Shown: piece by piece, positions 17,282 through 26,329 of the stretch
Position numbering within the stretch: the first letter of the stretch is position 1
Layout: each line of letters starts with the position of its first letter
NCBI GenBank assembly: GCA_016283575.1
Contig: JAEEND010000026.1
Span: 1-39,389, forward strand
Origin: Lachnospiraceae bacterium
Lineage (GTDB): Bacteria; Bacillota; Clostridia; Lachnospirales; Lachnospiraceae
DNA length: 39,389 bases
Direction: 5' to 3'
Translations under genes and position numbers: made by a program
Notes under the pieces: model-generated
Seen by the model: only the letters and a program-made list of their open reading frames with translations
Database searches by the model: none
What the model was told of the DNA's origin: nothing

Positions 17282-17824
17282 TTAACTAAGAAAAGTAACC
17301 AGCTCTGAAACTTCCTTACGCTTGGGAGCAACGGGGTCAACTGCGGGATGACCCAACACGATCAGGGCGGCTACGCCTTGCTCTGCAGGGAGATTAATGG
17401 CTTTTGCAATGGCATCTTCATCGAATATACCGAGAATAACTGAGCCAAGACCCTTGTCATGAGCTGCGAGACAAAAAGCTTCAGCTGCGATACCGCAGTC
17501 AAAATTCTGCCATCTGTCTTCTTTTTTAGTGGTATAGGAACCATCTCTTTCGTAACCGGAGCGTTCCTTTATATATGTGAGGACTACAAGCATGGGAGCC
17601 TTTGATACCATTGTGGCATTGCCTTCAAAGGATTTAAATGCTGTATCAGCAACCAATGCCTTCTTGTCGCCTTCAAGTATCACGTATCTTGCGATCTGCG
17701 TATTCTTCCAGCTGGGAGCGAATCTTGCGGCGTCGATGATCTCATTTACCACGAAATGATCCACTGCGTCATCGGTGAAAGAACGTATGCTTCTTCTTGT
17801 TTTAATGCATTCAATAGCTTCCAT
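17282..17824 (-). CDS. Nitroreductase-family flavoprotein
   Basis: A 180-aa FMN-dependent oxidoreductase. The N-terminal IKTRRSIRSF is the family signature for FMN phosphate binding, and PSWKNTQIARYVIL (~38-51) is the substrate-loop region. The C-terminal half contains DKGLGSVILG and LGHPA.....KR, typical of nitroreductase family end motifs. The length is normal for the short family members, which reduce quinones, flavins or nitro compounds with NAD(P)H. AAGGAGG lies 6 bp before the ATG and a promoter is visible upstream. The physiological substrate cannot be told from sequence. Confidence 0.88.
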   Translation of the reverse strand: MEAIECIKTRRSIRSFTDDAVDHFVVNEIIDAARFAPSWKNTQIARYVILEGDKKALVADTAFKSFEGNATMVSKAPMLVVLTYIKERSGYERDGSYTTKKEDRWQNFDCGIAAEAFCLAAHDKGLGSVILGIFDEDAIAKAINLPAEQGVAALIVLGHPAVDPVAPKRKEVSELVTFLS

Positions 17825-17851
17825 AAATTCCTCCTTAAATTCTTTTTCTAA

Positions 17852-17880
17852 ATTCTAACATAAGGGAAAATGCGATTCAA
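17852..17880 (-). promoter_or_regulatory. Promoter of the nitroreductase gene
   Basis: On the minus strand, TTGAAT (17880-17875) and TAGAAT (17857-17852) are separated by 17 bp. The -10 box is 27 bp before the start codon. Confidence 0.6.
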
Positions 17881-17996
17881 CGATATTTAAATAAAAGTTT
17901 GTCTTATTATTAAATATTAATTGGTTAAAAGTATGCTTGAATAGTGGGGGAAAAGAAAGTACATTTAAAGTAACTATTACCACAGGAGGATCCGGC

Positions 17997-19373
17997 ATGG
18001 AACTGGACATGACCAAGGGAAGTCCCTTTAAATTAATACTCAGCTTTATGGTTCCCGTACTTATCGGTAACGTTTTCCAGCAGCTTTATAACATGGCAGA
18101 CACTATTATTGTGGGAAGATTCGTAGGTATCGATGCCCTCGCGGCAGTGGGCGCAACAGGTACCATCAACTTCCTGATTCTCGGGTTCGCCATGGGGCTT
18201 ACCACCGGATTCACGGTCATTACTGCTCAGAAATATGGCGCGGGAGACTATGACGGGGTAAAAAGAAGCGTTATCGGAGCACTGGTGTTATCAGCTATTA
18301 CCGCCATCGTAATTACCTTTATAAGTGTAAAGGGCATGGACTGGCTTTTAACTACCATGAATACTCCCGAAGATATTTATGTTATGTCGAGAGATTATAT
18401 CATAACCATCTGCCTCGGTATGGCATTTACCATTCTTTATAACATTATGGCGAGCTTACTCCGGGCTGTGGGCAATTCAAGAGCGCCCTTATATTTTCTG
18501 ATCATTTCGGCGACCATCAATATCGTGCTGGACCTTGTGCTCATTATCAACTTCAACATGGGCGTGCGCGGTGCGGCTCTTGCTACGGTTATTTCCCAGG
18601 GAATCTCAGGTATTCTCTGTGTGTTCTATACATATCACAAGGTTAAGGTTTTAGTTCCCGGAAAAGAACACTTAAAGCTTGATTACAGCATCATGAGAAA
18701 CCAGTTAAATGTGGGTATTCCCATGGCATTGCAGTTTTCGATCACAGCGGTTGGAACCATCATGGTCCAGGCAGCACTTAATAAATTCGGTTCCGTTGTG
18801 GTAGCTTCCTACACGGCAGCCAACAAGGCGGGAATGTTTGCAACTCTTCCCTATACCGCCATCGGTGTTACCATGGCAACCTATGCGGCTCAGAACCGCG
18901 GTGTCAACGATATTGACAGGATCAAAAAAGGAACCCGTGTTGCGAGCATCATGAATGTGATCTATTCAATTGTCGCTTACGGACTCATTGTTCTTTTGAT
19001 ACCTGTATTATTAAAGCTCTTTATAGATTCAAATGCAGATATACCTTTTGATGAGATCTTAAGATACGGAAGAACCTACGTAGTGGTGCTTGGCTCCTGC
19101 TATGTGGCCCTCGGCACCATCTTTATTTACAGAAACACCCTTCAGGGCGTCGGATACTCCATGGTTGCCATGGTTGGCGGAGTGGTAGAGCTTATATGCA
19201 GAGCAATAGTTGCTACCATCGCATCAGCCAAGATGAATTATATCGGAGTATGTGCGGCTGACCCTATTACATGGGTGGTAACAGGCATATACTTATTATT
19301 CATGTTCAGTTACGCAGTTAAAAAGATGAAAGCGGAAAAGCTTGATTTTCAAGAGAAGGAAGCGGCGGTTTAA
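17997..19373 (+). CDS. MATE-family multidrug/sodium antiporter
   Basis: A 458-aa inner-membrane protein with about 12 hydrophobic segments in two similar halves, which fits the MATE family (NorM/DinF class). Characteristic segments are GNVFQQLYNMADTIIVGRFVG (~24-44), AVGATGTINFLILGFAMGLTTG, and in the second half VVASYTAANKAGMFATLPYTAIG. It would export cationic compounds using a sodium or proton gradient. The longer frame from 17937 is rejected because AGGAGG is 6 bp before the ATG at 17997. Its TAA overlaps the folC start codon by 1 bp, so it leads the folate operon. Whether it moves a folate-related compound is unknown. Confidence 0.92.
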   Translation: MELDMTKGSPFKLILSFMVPVLIGNVFQQLYNMADTIIVGRFVGIDALAAVGATGTINFLILGFAMGLTTGFTVITAQKYGAGDYDGVKRSVIGALVLSAITAIVITFISVKGMDWLLTTMNTPEDIYVMSRDYIITICLGMAFTILYNIMASLLRAVGNSRAPLYFLIISATINIVLDLVLIINFNMGVRGAALATVISQGISGILCVFYTYHKVKVLVPGKEHLKLDYSIMRNQLNVGIPMALQFSITAVGTIMVQAALNKFGSVVVASYTAANKAGMFATLPYTAIGVTMATYAAQNRGVNDIDRIKKGTRVASIMNVIYSIVAYGLIVLLIPVLLKLFIDSNADIPFDEILRYGRTYVVVLGSCYVALGTIFIYRNTLQGVGYSMVAMVGGVVELICRAIVATIASAKMNYIGVCAADPITWVVTGIYLLFMFSYAVKKMKAEKLDFQEKEAAV

Positions 19374-20659
19374 TGAACTACGACGAATCCCTGGAATATT
19401 TAAACGGACTATCTAAAAAAGGCATTCATCCGGGGCTTGAAGGTATCGAAAAGCTTTTGGCAGCATTAGATAACCCCGAAAAGGATCTGAATATAATACA
19501 TGTGGCAGGCACCAACGGAAAGGGCTCCACATGTATGTTTCTCATGTCCGTATTAAATAAAGCGGGATACCGCCCGGGGCTGTTTCAGTCCCCCAAGGTC
19601 TTTGATGAACGTGAGATCATTAGGGTCAAAAACCGAAATATCTCCAAGGATGACTTCGCAGATCTGGTAACTCGCATATCGGATACGAACCTCGAATTCA
19701 CCCGGTTTGAAGCGGAAACCGCCATGGCCCTTTTATATTTTAAAGAAAAAGAATGTGACCCCGTGATACTGGAAGCAGGTATGGGAGGGTTACTTGATGC
19801 CACCAATGTATCCAATAAAGCTCTTATGACCATATATACCGCCATAGGCATGGATCACATGGAATACCTCGGGAATTCATTATCAAAGATCGCCGAGAAT
19901 AAAGCAGGATTGATCAAAAGAAATTCTTTTGTGATAAGCAATATCCAGCAGGACAATGTGAGAGCCATTTTAAAGGCAAAAGCAAATGCCATGGATGCTC
20001 TGTTTACATCAGTAAATCCTGATTTAATAAACAAGGTAAAAATCTTCAGGGAATATACCACCTTTGATTACGGGTGTTTGAAAAAGCTTAAGATCGCCAT
20101 GCTGGGACTTAACCAGCCTGGAAATGCAAGCCTTGTAACGGAAGCGGTACTTAAGTTACGTGAGCTTGATTATAAAATAAGCGATAAGAATCTTTATGAC
20201 GGTCTCTTTGAAGCTAAGAACCCGGGAAGGTTTGAAAGAATCTCCGAAAAACCGGTGATCTATCTCGACGGAGCCCACAATGTTCCTGCAGCGGAATGCC
20301 TTGTTGACAATATCAAAGCCTATTTTACAAAGCAGAAAATAATATATATAATGGGAATGTTTAGGGATAAAGATGCAGAAGAAGTGATAAAGCTTACGGC
20401 GCCTTTTGCTTCACACATCTTAACAGTGACACTGCCAAACCGCGAGCGAAGCCTCACCGCTTTTGAGCTTGCGGATATGGTAAGAAGTGTCAATCCCATG
20501 GTATCTTCCTGCGACAGCATTGATGAAGCGGTGGAAATCGCTACGATGATGGCATCGGAGACAGGAGCATACGTGCTTTGCTTCGGATCTCTTTCACATT
20601 TAAGCCGGATCAAAGATGCTGTAAGTAAAAAGAAAACAAATTACTTCGGAGTAGTTTAA
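19373..20659 (+). CDS. folC: Folylpolyglutamate/dihydrofolate synthase
   Basis: A 428-aa Mur-ligase-type enzyme that joins glutamate to dihydropteroate or tetrahydrofolate with ATP. The P-loop is [13 protein letters not shown] (~44-56). [16 protein letters not shown] (~67-82) matches the family SPHL..F.ERI block, and the [13 protein letters not shown] motif (~130) is also typical. The C-terminal glutamate ligase domain has [11 protein letters not shown] (~301-311). It overlaps the MATE stop by one base and lies 1 bp from folE, within a folate operon. Whether it has both DHFS and FPGS activity is an inference. Confidence 0.95.
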   Translation: MNYDESLEYLNGLSKKGIHPGLEGIEKLLAALDNPEKDLNIIHVAGTNGKGSTCMFLMSVLNKAGYRPGLFQSPKVFDEREIIRVKNRNISKDDFADLVTRISDTNLEFTRFEAETAMALLYFKEKECDPVILEAGMGGLLDATNVSNKALMTIYTAIGMDHMEYLGNSLSKIAENKAGLIKRNSFVISNIQQDNVRAILKAKANAMDALFTSVNPDLINKVKIFREYTTFDYGCLKKLKIAMLGLNQPGNASLVTEAVLKLRELDYKISDKNLYDGLFEAKNPGRFERISEKPVIYLDGAHNVPAAECLVDNIKAYFTKQKIIYIMGMFRDKDAEEVIKLTAPFASHILTVTLPNRERSLTAFELADMVRSVNPMVSSCDSIDEAVEIATMMASETGAYVLCFGSLSHLSRIKDAVSKKKTNYFGVV

Positions 20660-20660
20660 T

Positions 20661-21215
20661 ATGATAGATAAAGACAAGATTAAAGAAGCGGTTAAACTGT
20701 TAATTGAAGGAATGGGAGAGGATCCCAATCGAGAGGGATTAATAGAAACTCCCGACAGAATCGCAAGAATGTATGAAGAGATCTATGCAGGGTACGATAT
20801 GGATCCCAAAGAGATCTTATCCAAGCGATTCACGGTTACAAGTGATGAACCCGTAATAGAAAAAGACATCGTATTCTTTTCAAATTGCGAACATCACCTG
20901 CTTCCCTTCTTTGGAAAAGTGCATATTGCTTATATTCCAAACGGTGAAGTGGTGGGAATCAGCAAGCTCGCCCGTGTGGTTGAGGTATACGCCCGTCGTG
21001 CTCAGATTCAGGAGCAGATGACGGCACAGATCGCGGATGCTCTCATGGAACACTTGAATCCCAAGGGTGTTATGGTAATGGTGGAAGCTGAGCATATGTG
21101 CATGACCATGCGAGGCATCAAGAAGCCCGGCAGCAAGACAGTGACTCTTGCAACCCGCGGCGCATACAAAGATGAAGCATTGCAGAATAAATTTTTCAAC
21201 ATGATAAAGGAATAA
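20661..21215 (+). CDS. folE: GTP cyclohydrolase I
   Basis: A 184-aa enzyme converting GTP to 7,8-dihydroneopterin triphosphate, the first step of folate synthesis. Zinc ligands are C76, H79 and C147, seen in [12 protein letters not shown] and [16 protein letters not shown]. The segment [25 protein letters not shown] is characteristic of the N-terminal region. It sits in the operon folC-folE-folP-folB/K, with 1 bp from folC and 3 bp to folP. Confidence 0.97.
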   Translation: MIDKDKIKEAVKLLIEGMGEDPNREGLIETPDRIARMYEEIYAGYDMDPKEILSKRFTVTSDEPVIEKDIVFFSNCEHHLLPFFGKVHIAYIPNGEVVGISKLARVVEVYARRAQIQEQMTAQIADALMEHLNPKGVMVMVEAEHMCMTMRGIKKPGSKTVTLATRGAYKDEALQNKFFNMIKE

Positions 21216-21218
21216 GGC

Positions 21219-22034
21219 ATGATAATCGGTGGCAAGGAATTTAGACCCAATAAAACATATTTGATGGGAATATTAAATGTGACGCCGGATTCATTTTCAG
21301 ACGGCGGAAAATATGATGATATTTCCGCCGCTTTGTTTCATGTGGAGAAGATGATCGAGGACGGAGCTGATATAATAGATGTAGGTGGAGAATCCACCCG
21401 CCCCGGATACGTTAAAATCTCCGAAAAAGAAGAGATAACACGCGTTACCGATACTATTTCAGAGATTAAAAGACGATTCGACATCCCCGTTTCTCTGGAT
21501 ACTTATAAAACTCCCGTAGCTAAAGCGGGTATTAATGCCGGCGCCGACCTGATCAACGATATATGGGGCGCCATGCATAGGGATTACCCTGATATGGCAG
21601 CCTTAATAAGGGACTCGGGTGTCCCCTGTGTGCTTATGCACAATAAGGAAAAGGACGAATACTCTGATTACAAACAGGATTTAATTAATGAATTAAAAAT
21701 GATCCTGGATCATGCCATAAAAGAAGGTATCCCAAGTGATAAGATAATCCTGGATCCGGGAGTCGGCTTTGCCAAAAACACTGAAGAAAATCTGATGGCT
21801 CTTAACCTGATGGATGAATATAGAAAGTTTCCGGTGCCATTCTTAATCGGCGCCAGCAGAAAGTCCGTTATAGGTAACTATTTGAACCTGCCTGTTGATG
21901 AAAGACTCGAAGGGACTCTTGCAATAACAGCTCTTTCGGTCATCAAAGGCATGAACTTTGTGCGGGTTCATGATATAAAGGAAAACAGAAGAGTTATTGA
22001 CATGTTGGGAGGTGTTTTGAATGGATGTAATTGA
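21219..22034 (+). CDS. folP: Dihydropteroate synthase
   Basis: A 271-aa TIM-barrel enzyme joining the pterin diphosphate to p-aminobenzoate. The two signature motifs are MGILNVTPDSFSDGGKY (~16-32) and DVGGESTRPGY (~51-61). SLDTYK, DLINDIWG, GASRKSVIG and RVHDIKEN follow as the pterin- and pAB-site strands. It is the target of sulfonamides. Its 3' end overlaps the folB/folK start by 14 bp, indicating translational coupling. Confidence 0.96.
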   Translation: MIIGGKEFRPNKTYLMGILNVTPDSFSDGGKYDDISAALFHVEKMIEDGADIIDVGGESTRPGYVKISEKEEITRVTDTISEIKRRFDIPVSLDTYKTPVAKAGINAGADLINDIWGAMHRDYPDMAALIRDSGVPCVLMHNKEKDEYSDYKQDLINELKMILDHAIKEGIPSDKIILDPGVGFAKNTEENLMALNLMDEYRKFPVPFLIGASRKSVIGNYLNLPVDERLEGTLAITALSVIKGMNFVRVHDIKENRRVIDMLGGVLNGCN

Positions 22035-22842
22035 AATTAAAGGCCTTAAGATCTTTGCGCATCACGGGGTGTTCAAAGAGGAAAAGGAAAAGGGCCAGAC
22101 CTTTTTCGTTGATATAAGCTTAGAGGTCAGGACCAGAACAGCAGGTAAGAGCGACTATCTGCCGGACACCATTAGCTATGCCGACGTAGCTCTTTTCGCA
22201 AAAGAAGTTTTCACTAAAAAGAAATACAGCTTAATAGAAGCTGCAGCCGAAAACCTGGCGGAAAAGCTTTTGTTAAAATTCGATTTAACAAAAGCCGTAA
22301 CAGTTACCGTGCACAAGCCCGAAGCACCTATTGATGCGGAGTTTTCTGATGTATCTCTTACCATCAGACGTAAGTGGCATGAAGCCTATGTTTCCGTAGG
22401 TTCCAATATCGGTGACGGCGAGCAGTTAATTGCGGATGCCAAGAAGAAGATTATCGAAGATAAGCGTAATATCATCCTTAAGGAGTCTCACCTTATCACT
22501 ACTAAGGCATACGGAAAAACCGATCAGGATGATTTCACCAACGGTTTCTTCATCGTGCGCACCCTTCTTACTCCTGAAGAGTTCCTGCATGATCTTAACC
22601 GTATAGAAGCAGAACTGGGTCGTGTTCGTGTAGAACACTGGGGACCTCGTACCATCGATCTTGATATTATCTACTATGATGATTTGATCATTGATTCCGA
22701 GCAGCTCACGGTTCCTCACTATGATATGTGTAACCGCGAATTCGTCCTTAAACCCCTTATGGAGGTGGCTCCTCACAAGCGTCATCCCATAAACGGTAAG
22801 CTCCCTGCCGAGCTCCTTCAGGACTTACAGAATAATAGTTGA
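22021..22842 (+). CDS. Fused dihydroneopterin aldolase / HPPK
   Basis: A 273-aa bifunctional enzyme. Residues ~1-117 are FolB (dihydroneopterin aldolase): MDVIEIKGLKIFAHHGVFKEEKEKGQTFFVD at the start, whose AHHGVF block is typical, then a conserved DTISYADV segment. Residues ~118-273 are FolK (6-hydroxymethyl-dihydropterin pyrophosphokinase): YVSVGSNIGDGEQ for the start, then EAELGRVR and GPRTIDLDIIYYDD, the diphosphate-transfer site. FolB-FolK fusions are common in Clostridia. It is the last gene of the operon and is followed by a strong terminator. GGAGG lies 8 bp before the ATG. Confidence 0.93.
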   Translation: MDVIEIKGLKIFAHHGVFKEEKEKGQTFFVDISLEVRTRTAGKSDYLPDTISYADVALFAKEVFTKKKYSLIEAAAENLAEKLLLKFDLTKAVTVTVHKPEAPIDAEFSDVSLTIRRKWHEAYVSVGSNIGDGEQLIADAKKKIIEDKRNIILKESHLITTKAYGKTDQDDFTNGFFIVRTLLTPEEFLHDLNRIEAELGRVRVEHWGPRTIDLDIIYYDDLIIDSEQLTVPHYDMCNREFVLKPLMEVAPHKRHPINGKLPAELLQDLQNNS

Positions 22843-22850
22843 TATATACA

Positions 22851-22885
22851 AAAAAACCTCGGGTCCCTGACCCGAGGCTTTATAT
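22851..22885. terminator. Bidirectional terminator
   Basis: A perfect 9-bp stem CCTCGGGTC/GACCCGAGG (22857-22877) with a 3-nt loop, flanked by A6 on the left and T-rich sequence on the right. It ends the folate operon and the convergent GH17 gene. Confidence 0.9.
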
Positions 22886-22891
22886 TTTATT

Positions 22892-23791
22892 TTACCAGTT
22901 CCACTTACGCTTTCTGTCTACTGTGTAAAGACCCCAGTTACATTCTGACTTGGTGGGGAGAGAACCCTTCCAGGGTTCATCGAAAGCTTCAAAGATGAAT
23001 ACTGTTAACTGCTTTTCATCCATCCACTTGGTGAGCTCTCTGATGTAACGCTCCTGGTTCTGTACATTGGCCTGACCGGGCTTCATAGCGGAGTTGGTCA
23101 TTGTTGTCCATCCCATTTCTGTGGAAATTACCTGCTTATCAGGGAAGAGCTTTTCAACGGATTCGATGTTCGCCTTGTTTACGTCAATGGCTTCATCAAT
23201 GGTATTACCGTAGTGAAGAGGGTAGCTGTGTACAGAGATGAAATCAAGGTAGTTGCCAAGCTCGATCAAATGAGGCCATTCGAATACGCCTTCGCAGAAG
23301 GTTACGGGCTTGCCGGTAGCTTCCTTTAACTGCTTTGCATGCTCCATGAGTCTTTCGGGAGTTACATTTCTTGCGCCCCATGTGGGAGTATTTTCATTAC
23401 CGATGGATACTGCAAGGATCTCATCGGAGAATTCTTTAACCATATCGATAAGTCGTAATACTTCTTCGTCGTTTCTTTTTGCATTGGCTGCAAGTTCTTC
23501 ATCTGAACGCTCCTGCTTTTCGAAAGGACAATCGGGGTTATTGTATTCGGGGAAATTGTCAACACCGAGCATAACCTTCATGTTGAGCTTGTCTTCCTTG
23601 ATAACTTCCAATGCACGTCTTGCATGATCGTTGGGGTCATACATACGGATGTATTCAAATCCTTCCTTTGCGAGAATATGTAAGTCCTCACGAATCTCTT
23701 CCTTGGAAGGAACGATATTTGTCTTAGGGCTCTGGCCTGTTCTGTAGCCGGAGTAGCAGATTGCTTTTTTGTACTCTACGTACTTCTTCAT
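22892..23791 (-). CDS. GH17-like exo-beta-1,3-glucanase family protein (cytoplasmic)
   Basis: A 299-aa TIM-barrel glycoside hydrolase-like protein, best matching the COG5309/GH17 group. The expected catalytic acid E133 is in VSIGNENTPTWGARN and the nucleophile E225 in VISTEMGW. The conserved N-terminal YEYIRMYDPND-like segment and ISVHSYPLHYGN (~185-196) support the family. There is no signal peptide, so it would act on imported oligosaccharides. A longer open frame extends upstream to 23875, but GGAGG sits 8 bp before the ATG at 23791. The gene is preceded by an inverted repeat enclosing a promoter. Substrate specificity is not determinable here. Confidence 0.8.
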   Translation of the reverse strand: MKKYVEYKKAICYSGYRTGQSPKTNIVPSKEEIREDLHILAKEGFEYIRMYDPNDHARRALEVIKEDKLNMKVMLGVDNFPEYNNPDCPFEKQERSDEELAANAKRNDEEVLRLIDMVKEFSDEILAVSIGNENTPTWGARNVTPERLMEHAKQLKEATGKPVTFCEGVFEWPHLIELGNYLDFISVHSYPLHYGNTIDEAIDVNKANIESVEKLFPDKQVISTEMGWTTMTNSAMKPGQANVQNQERYIRELTKWMDEKQLTVFIFEAFDEPWKGSLPTKSECNWGLYTVDRKRKWNW

Positions 23792-23825
23792 TTTAAATCC
23801 TCCATAAGCAATTTGTTTAAAAGAT

Positions 23826-23869
23826 AAAAACCTTTCGACTTTGATTATATCTTGAATCGAAAGGTTTTT
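23826..23869. repeat. 13-bp perfect inverted repeat around the GH17 promoter
   Basis: AAAAACCTTTCGA (23826-23838) and TCGAAAGGTTTTT (23857-23869) are exact inverse complements with an 18-bp loop. The loop contains the -10 box of the GH17 gene, and the 23857-23869 arm overlaps its -35. The structure can also form the terminator hairpin of the upstream DUF5050 gene (minus strand). Confidence 0.8.
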
Positions 23870-23872
23870 AAA
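23844..23872 (-). promoter_or_regulatory. Promoter of the GH17 gene within the inverted repeat
   Basis: On the minus strand, TTTAAA (23872-23867) and TATAAT (23849-23844) are 17 bp apart. The -10 box lies in the repeat loop. An operator bound at the repeat could therefore block RNA polymerase. Confidence 0.5.
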
Positions 23873-23892
23873 CAAAAATTTACAAAAATAAG

Positions 23893-24930
23893 CTATTTTA
23901 GACTATTTTTAAGAGCTTCTTTTGCCGCAGTGAACTCGTAAACCTGTGTGCCGCCGTAAGTGGGCACATAGAAAGTATTGAAGCTATCATTAAATTCCTG
24001 AAAATAAACATATGTGGATGTGATGTTAATGTTATTGAAGATGCCTTCTTTTATGAGGGTCTTGTTCTGGCCGTCGCTATTGATACGGTAAAGGCCAGGC
24101 TCAGTCTGTGAGGACTTCTGATAATAGATGATGCTTCCGTATTTATTAAAGAAATCAAGGCGGTCATCCGTCAGCACATCCATGGTGTTTTCGGAAAGAG
24201 AATAGCGGCAGAGACGGTAATTATTCTTCATATCCATGAAATATACATAACTTCCGTCATAAACGGGATTCCACATATCATCAGCATAGACCAGGGATTC
24301 CTGATCGGTATTTATGTCATAGGAATATAAATAGTGATTATTGTAGAGACCGTTATAATAAAACTTTCCGTTATAGAAACAGGAAGGATTTACCATGTAA
24401 TCAAGCAACTCTTCATTTTCATGCTTTTTAACATCCATCCTGTGGAAGGTGGTACCTTCTTTTTCCGTGTAGTTCTGATAGTACATGTACTTACCCACGA
24501 GAAGCATGTTCTGGGTAACATTTTTAGATAACGTACGAAGATTCTTGCCGTTACTGTTTAACTGATACATGGCGGGCTTAGCAACGATGCTTCCGAGGCC
24601 GGAGCTTGACTTTGATGTCTCGCCGTAAAAGAATACGTAGTCGCCACCTGCATTGATAAATTTGACGGAGAGATCGTACAGCTTTTTAATGTCGGTCTGG
24701 TCGGGATTCATGGAGTAGATGCAGCCTGAATCATAAGAGTTGGCAAAATAAACGCGACCGTCATGCTCGCAGAAGAGACCGTTATTATTAAGATTACCTG
24801 CAGTATTACCGATGGTGTCTTCGGGGATCACCATGCTTTTTGATTTAAGAACGCCGTAGATTATGATGGCTGTAAGTAACAGCACGACCACACCGATGGT
24901 AATGAGGTTTCTTTTCAGATTTTCAGACAT
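23893..24930 (-). CDS. Membrane-anchored DUF5050-type propeller protein
   Basis: A 345-aa protein with one N-terminal transmembrane helix (~9-30), then an outward-facing domain of repeated beta-strand blocks. Each block has a YFANSYDSGCIYSM-, YVFFYGE-, KYMYYQNYTE- or YVYFMDMKNN-type pattern, as in DUF5050 (PF16472) beta-propeller sensors. The role is unknown; DUF5050 proteins are usually surface or envelope proteins. The ATG at 24930 is chosen because AGGAGG lies 8 bp upstream. It has its own promoter, divergent from the DUF815 gene. Confidence 0.7.
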   Translation of the reverse strand: MSENLKRNLITIGVVVLLLTAIIIYGVLKSKSMVIPEDTIGNTAGNLNNNGLFCEHDGRVYFANSYDSGCIYSMNPDQTDIKKLYDLSVKFINAGGDYVFFYGETSKSSSGLGSIVAKPAMYQLNSNGKNLRTLSKNVTQNMLLVGKYMYYQNYTEKEGTTFHRMDVKKHENEELLDYMVNPSCFYNGKFYYNGLYNNHYLYSYDINTDQESLVYADDMWNPVYDGSYVYFMDMKNNYRLCRYSLSENTMDVLTDDRLDFFNKYGSIIYYQKSSQTEPGLYRINSDGQNKTLIKEGIFNNINITSTYVYFQEFNDSFNTFYVPTYGGTQVYEFTAAKEALKNSLK

Positions 24931-24951
24931 ATCATGCTCCTCCTTAAACTG

Positions 24952-24981
24952 ATTATAAGCCTTTAAGTTGCTTGTAAACAA
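24952..24981 (-). promoter_or_regulatory. Promoter of the DUF5050 gene
   Basis: On the minus strand, TTGTTT (24981-24976), 18 bp, and TATAAT (24957-24952). It overlaps the divergent plus-strand promoter in a short palindrome-like region, TTGTAAACAA (24972-24981). Confidence 0.55.
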
Positions 24982-25000
24982 GACTTAAAAGGGTTACAAT
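24972..25000 (+). promoter_or_regulatory. Promoter of the DUF815 ATPase gene
   Basis: TTGTAA (24972-24977), a 17-bp spacer and TACAAT (24995-25000). The -35 box overlaps the -35 of the minus-strand DUF5050 promoter. Confidence 0.6.
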
Positions 25001-25030
25001 TAACTGAATCAAAATCGCGGGAGGCAAATA

Positions 25031-26329
25031 GTGAGAGAGCAGGAACTTATAGTCTATAAAGATTTCGATAACGGAGATCTTCTGAAGGATATGGTCTTTT
25101 TAATGGAAAATTATGAAGATCCGGGCTCCGACAAGAATGAATTACAGGCGTTATTTTATAAAAATATCCACGAATTACTTGAGCTTGCAGGGAATTACGG
25201 ATTCTATGGCAACCTGTGGCATTGCTATTTATCCCATTTACTTGTAAATAATGAAAACAGCTATTCAAAGGCTGCGGAGATCGTGGGAGAAGTGGAAGGA
25301 AGCATCAACGATGCCGTGCTACATGACATAGTAATATTGAAAGAGCTTTATGACTATGACTTTACTCACATGGCTCTCACATTGGAAGTAAAGGATTTTA
25401 ATATCGTATTTAATTACAAGGGGTCTTTAAGGGAGAGCAAGGTTTACAACCAGCGAATAGTAAAAAGGATTGTAGAGCTTGCCGAAGATTTTAATAAAGC
25501 CTGCACTCCTCAGGAAATGAAGGATATCCTTACTAAATTCTATAAGGATTACGGTGTAGGAAAGTTCGGACTTCACAAAGCCTTCAGAGTGGTTGATAAC
25601 GGAAGCGATGCAGAGATCGTGCCCATAACCAATATTTCCCATGTATATTTTGAAGATCTGATCGGATATGAAGTACCGAAGCAGAAGCTTATAGAAAATA
25701 CGGAAGCCTTTGTAAAGGGATTACCCTGCAATAACTGCCTTCTTTTTGGAGATGCGGGTACGGGAAAAAGTTCCTGTATCAAGGCTATTGCCAATAAATA
25801 CTACGACGACGGACTCAGGATCATCGAAGTCTACAAACACCAATTTGAAGCTCTGAATTCCGTAATTGCCCAGATAAAAAACAGAAATTACAAGTTCATT
25901 ATCTACATGGACGATTTAAGCTTTGAAGATTTCGAGATCGAATATAAATACTTAAAGGCAGTCATCGAAGGCGGCCTTGAAAAGAGCCCTCAGAATGTGC
26001 TTATTTATGCTACATCCAACAGAAGACATCTTATCAACGAAAAGTTCTCGGAACGCGGAGCGAAAGATGATGAAGTACATTTCGGCGATACCATGCAGGA
26101 AAAGCTTTCTCTTGTAGCACGTTTCGGTGTCACAATTTATTTCGGTGCCCCCACTCCCAAGGAATACTTTGAGATCGTAAAAGAACTTGCCAAAAGAAAT
26201 AACATAGAAATGGATGAAAAAGAACTCGTTGACAGAGCCCGTCAATGGGAATTAAATCACGGCGGATATTCGGGAAGAACCGCAAGACAGTTCATACAGT
26301 ACTTACAAGGAACGGTGTGCAATCAATGA
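25031..26329 (+). CDS. DUF815 AAA-type ATPase (GTG start)
   Basis: A 432-aa protein of the DUF815/PF05673 ATP-binding family. The N-terminal ~200 residues are helical and unassigned. The ATPase core has Walker A GDAGTGKSS (~240-248), Walker B FIIYMDDLSF (~290-299), and the family block YATSNRRHLI (~320), which looks like a sensor 1 site. A late VARFGVTIYFGAP (~363-375) and GGYSGRTARQFIQYL (~415-429) complete the family pattern. The reaction is ATP hydrolysis; the biological role is unknown. GTG is the start: GGAGG is 6 bp upstream. It overlaps maf by 4 bp, so the two are coupled. Confidence 0.85.
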   Translation: MREQELIVYKDFDNGDLLKDMVFLMENYEDPGSDKNELQALFYKNIHELLELAGNYGFYGNLWHCYLSHLLVNNENSYSKAAEIVGEVEGSINDAVLHDIVILKELYDYDFTHMALTLEVKDFNIVFNYKGSLRESKVYNQRIVKRIVELAEDFNKACTPQEMKDILTKFYKDYGVGKFGLHKAFRVVDNGSDAEIVPITNISHVYFEDLIGYEVPKQKLIENTEAFVKGLPCNNCLLFGDAGTGKSSCIKAIANKYYDDGLRIIEVYKHQFEALNSVIAQIKNRNYKFIIYMDDLSFEDFEIEYKYLKAVIEGGLEKSPQNVLIYATSNRRHLINEKFSERGAKDDEVHFGDTMQEKLSLVARFGVTIYFGAPTPKEYFEIVKELAKRNNIEMDEKELVDRARQWELNHGGYSGRTARQFIQYLQGTVCNQ

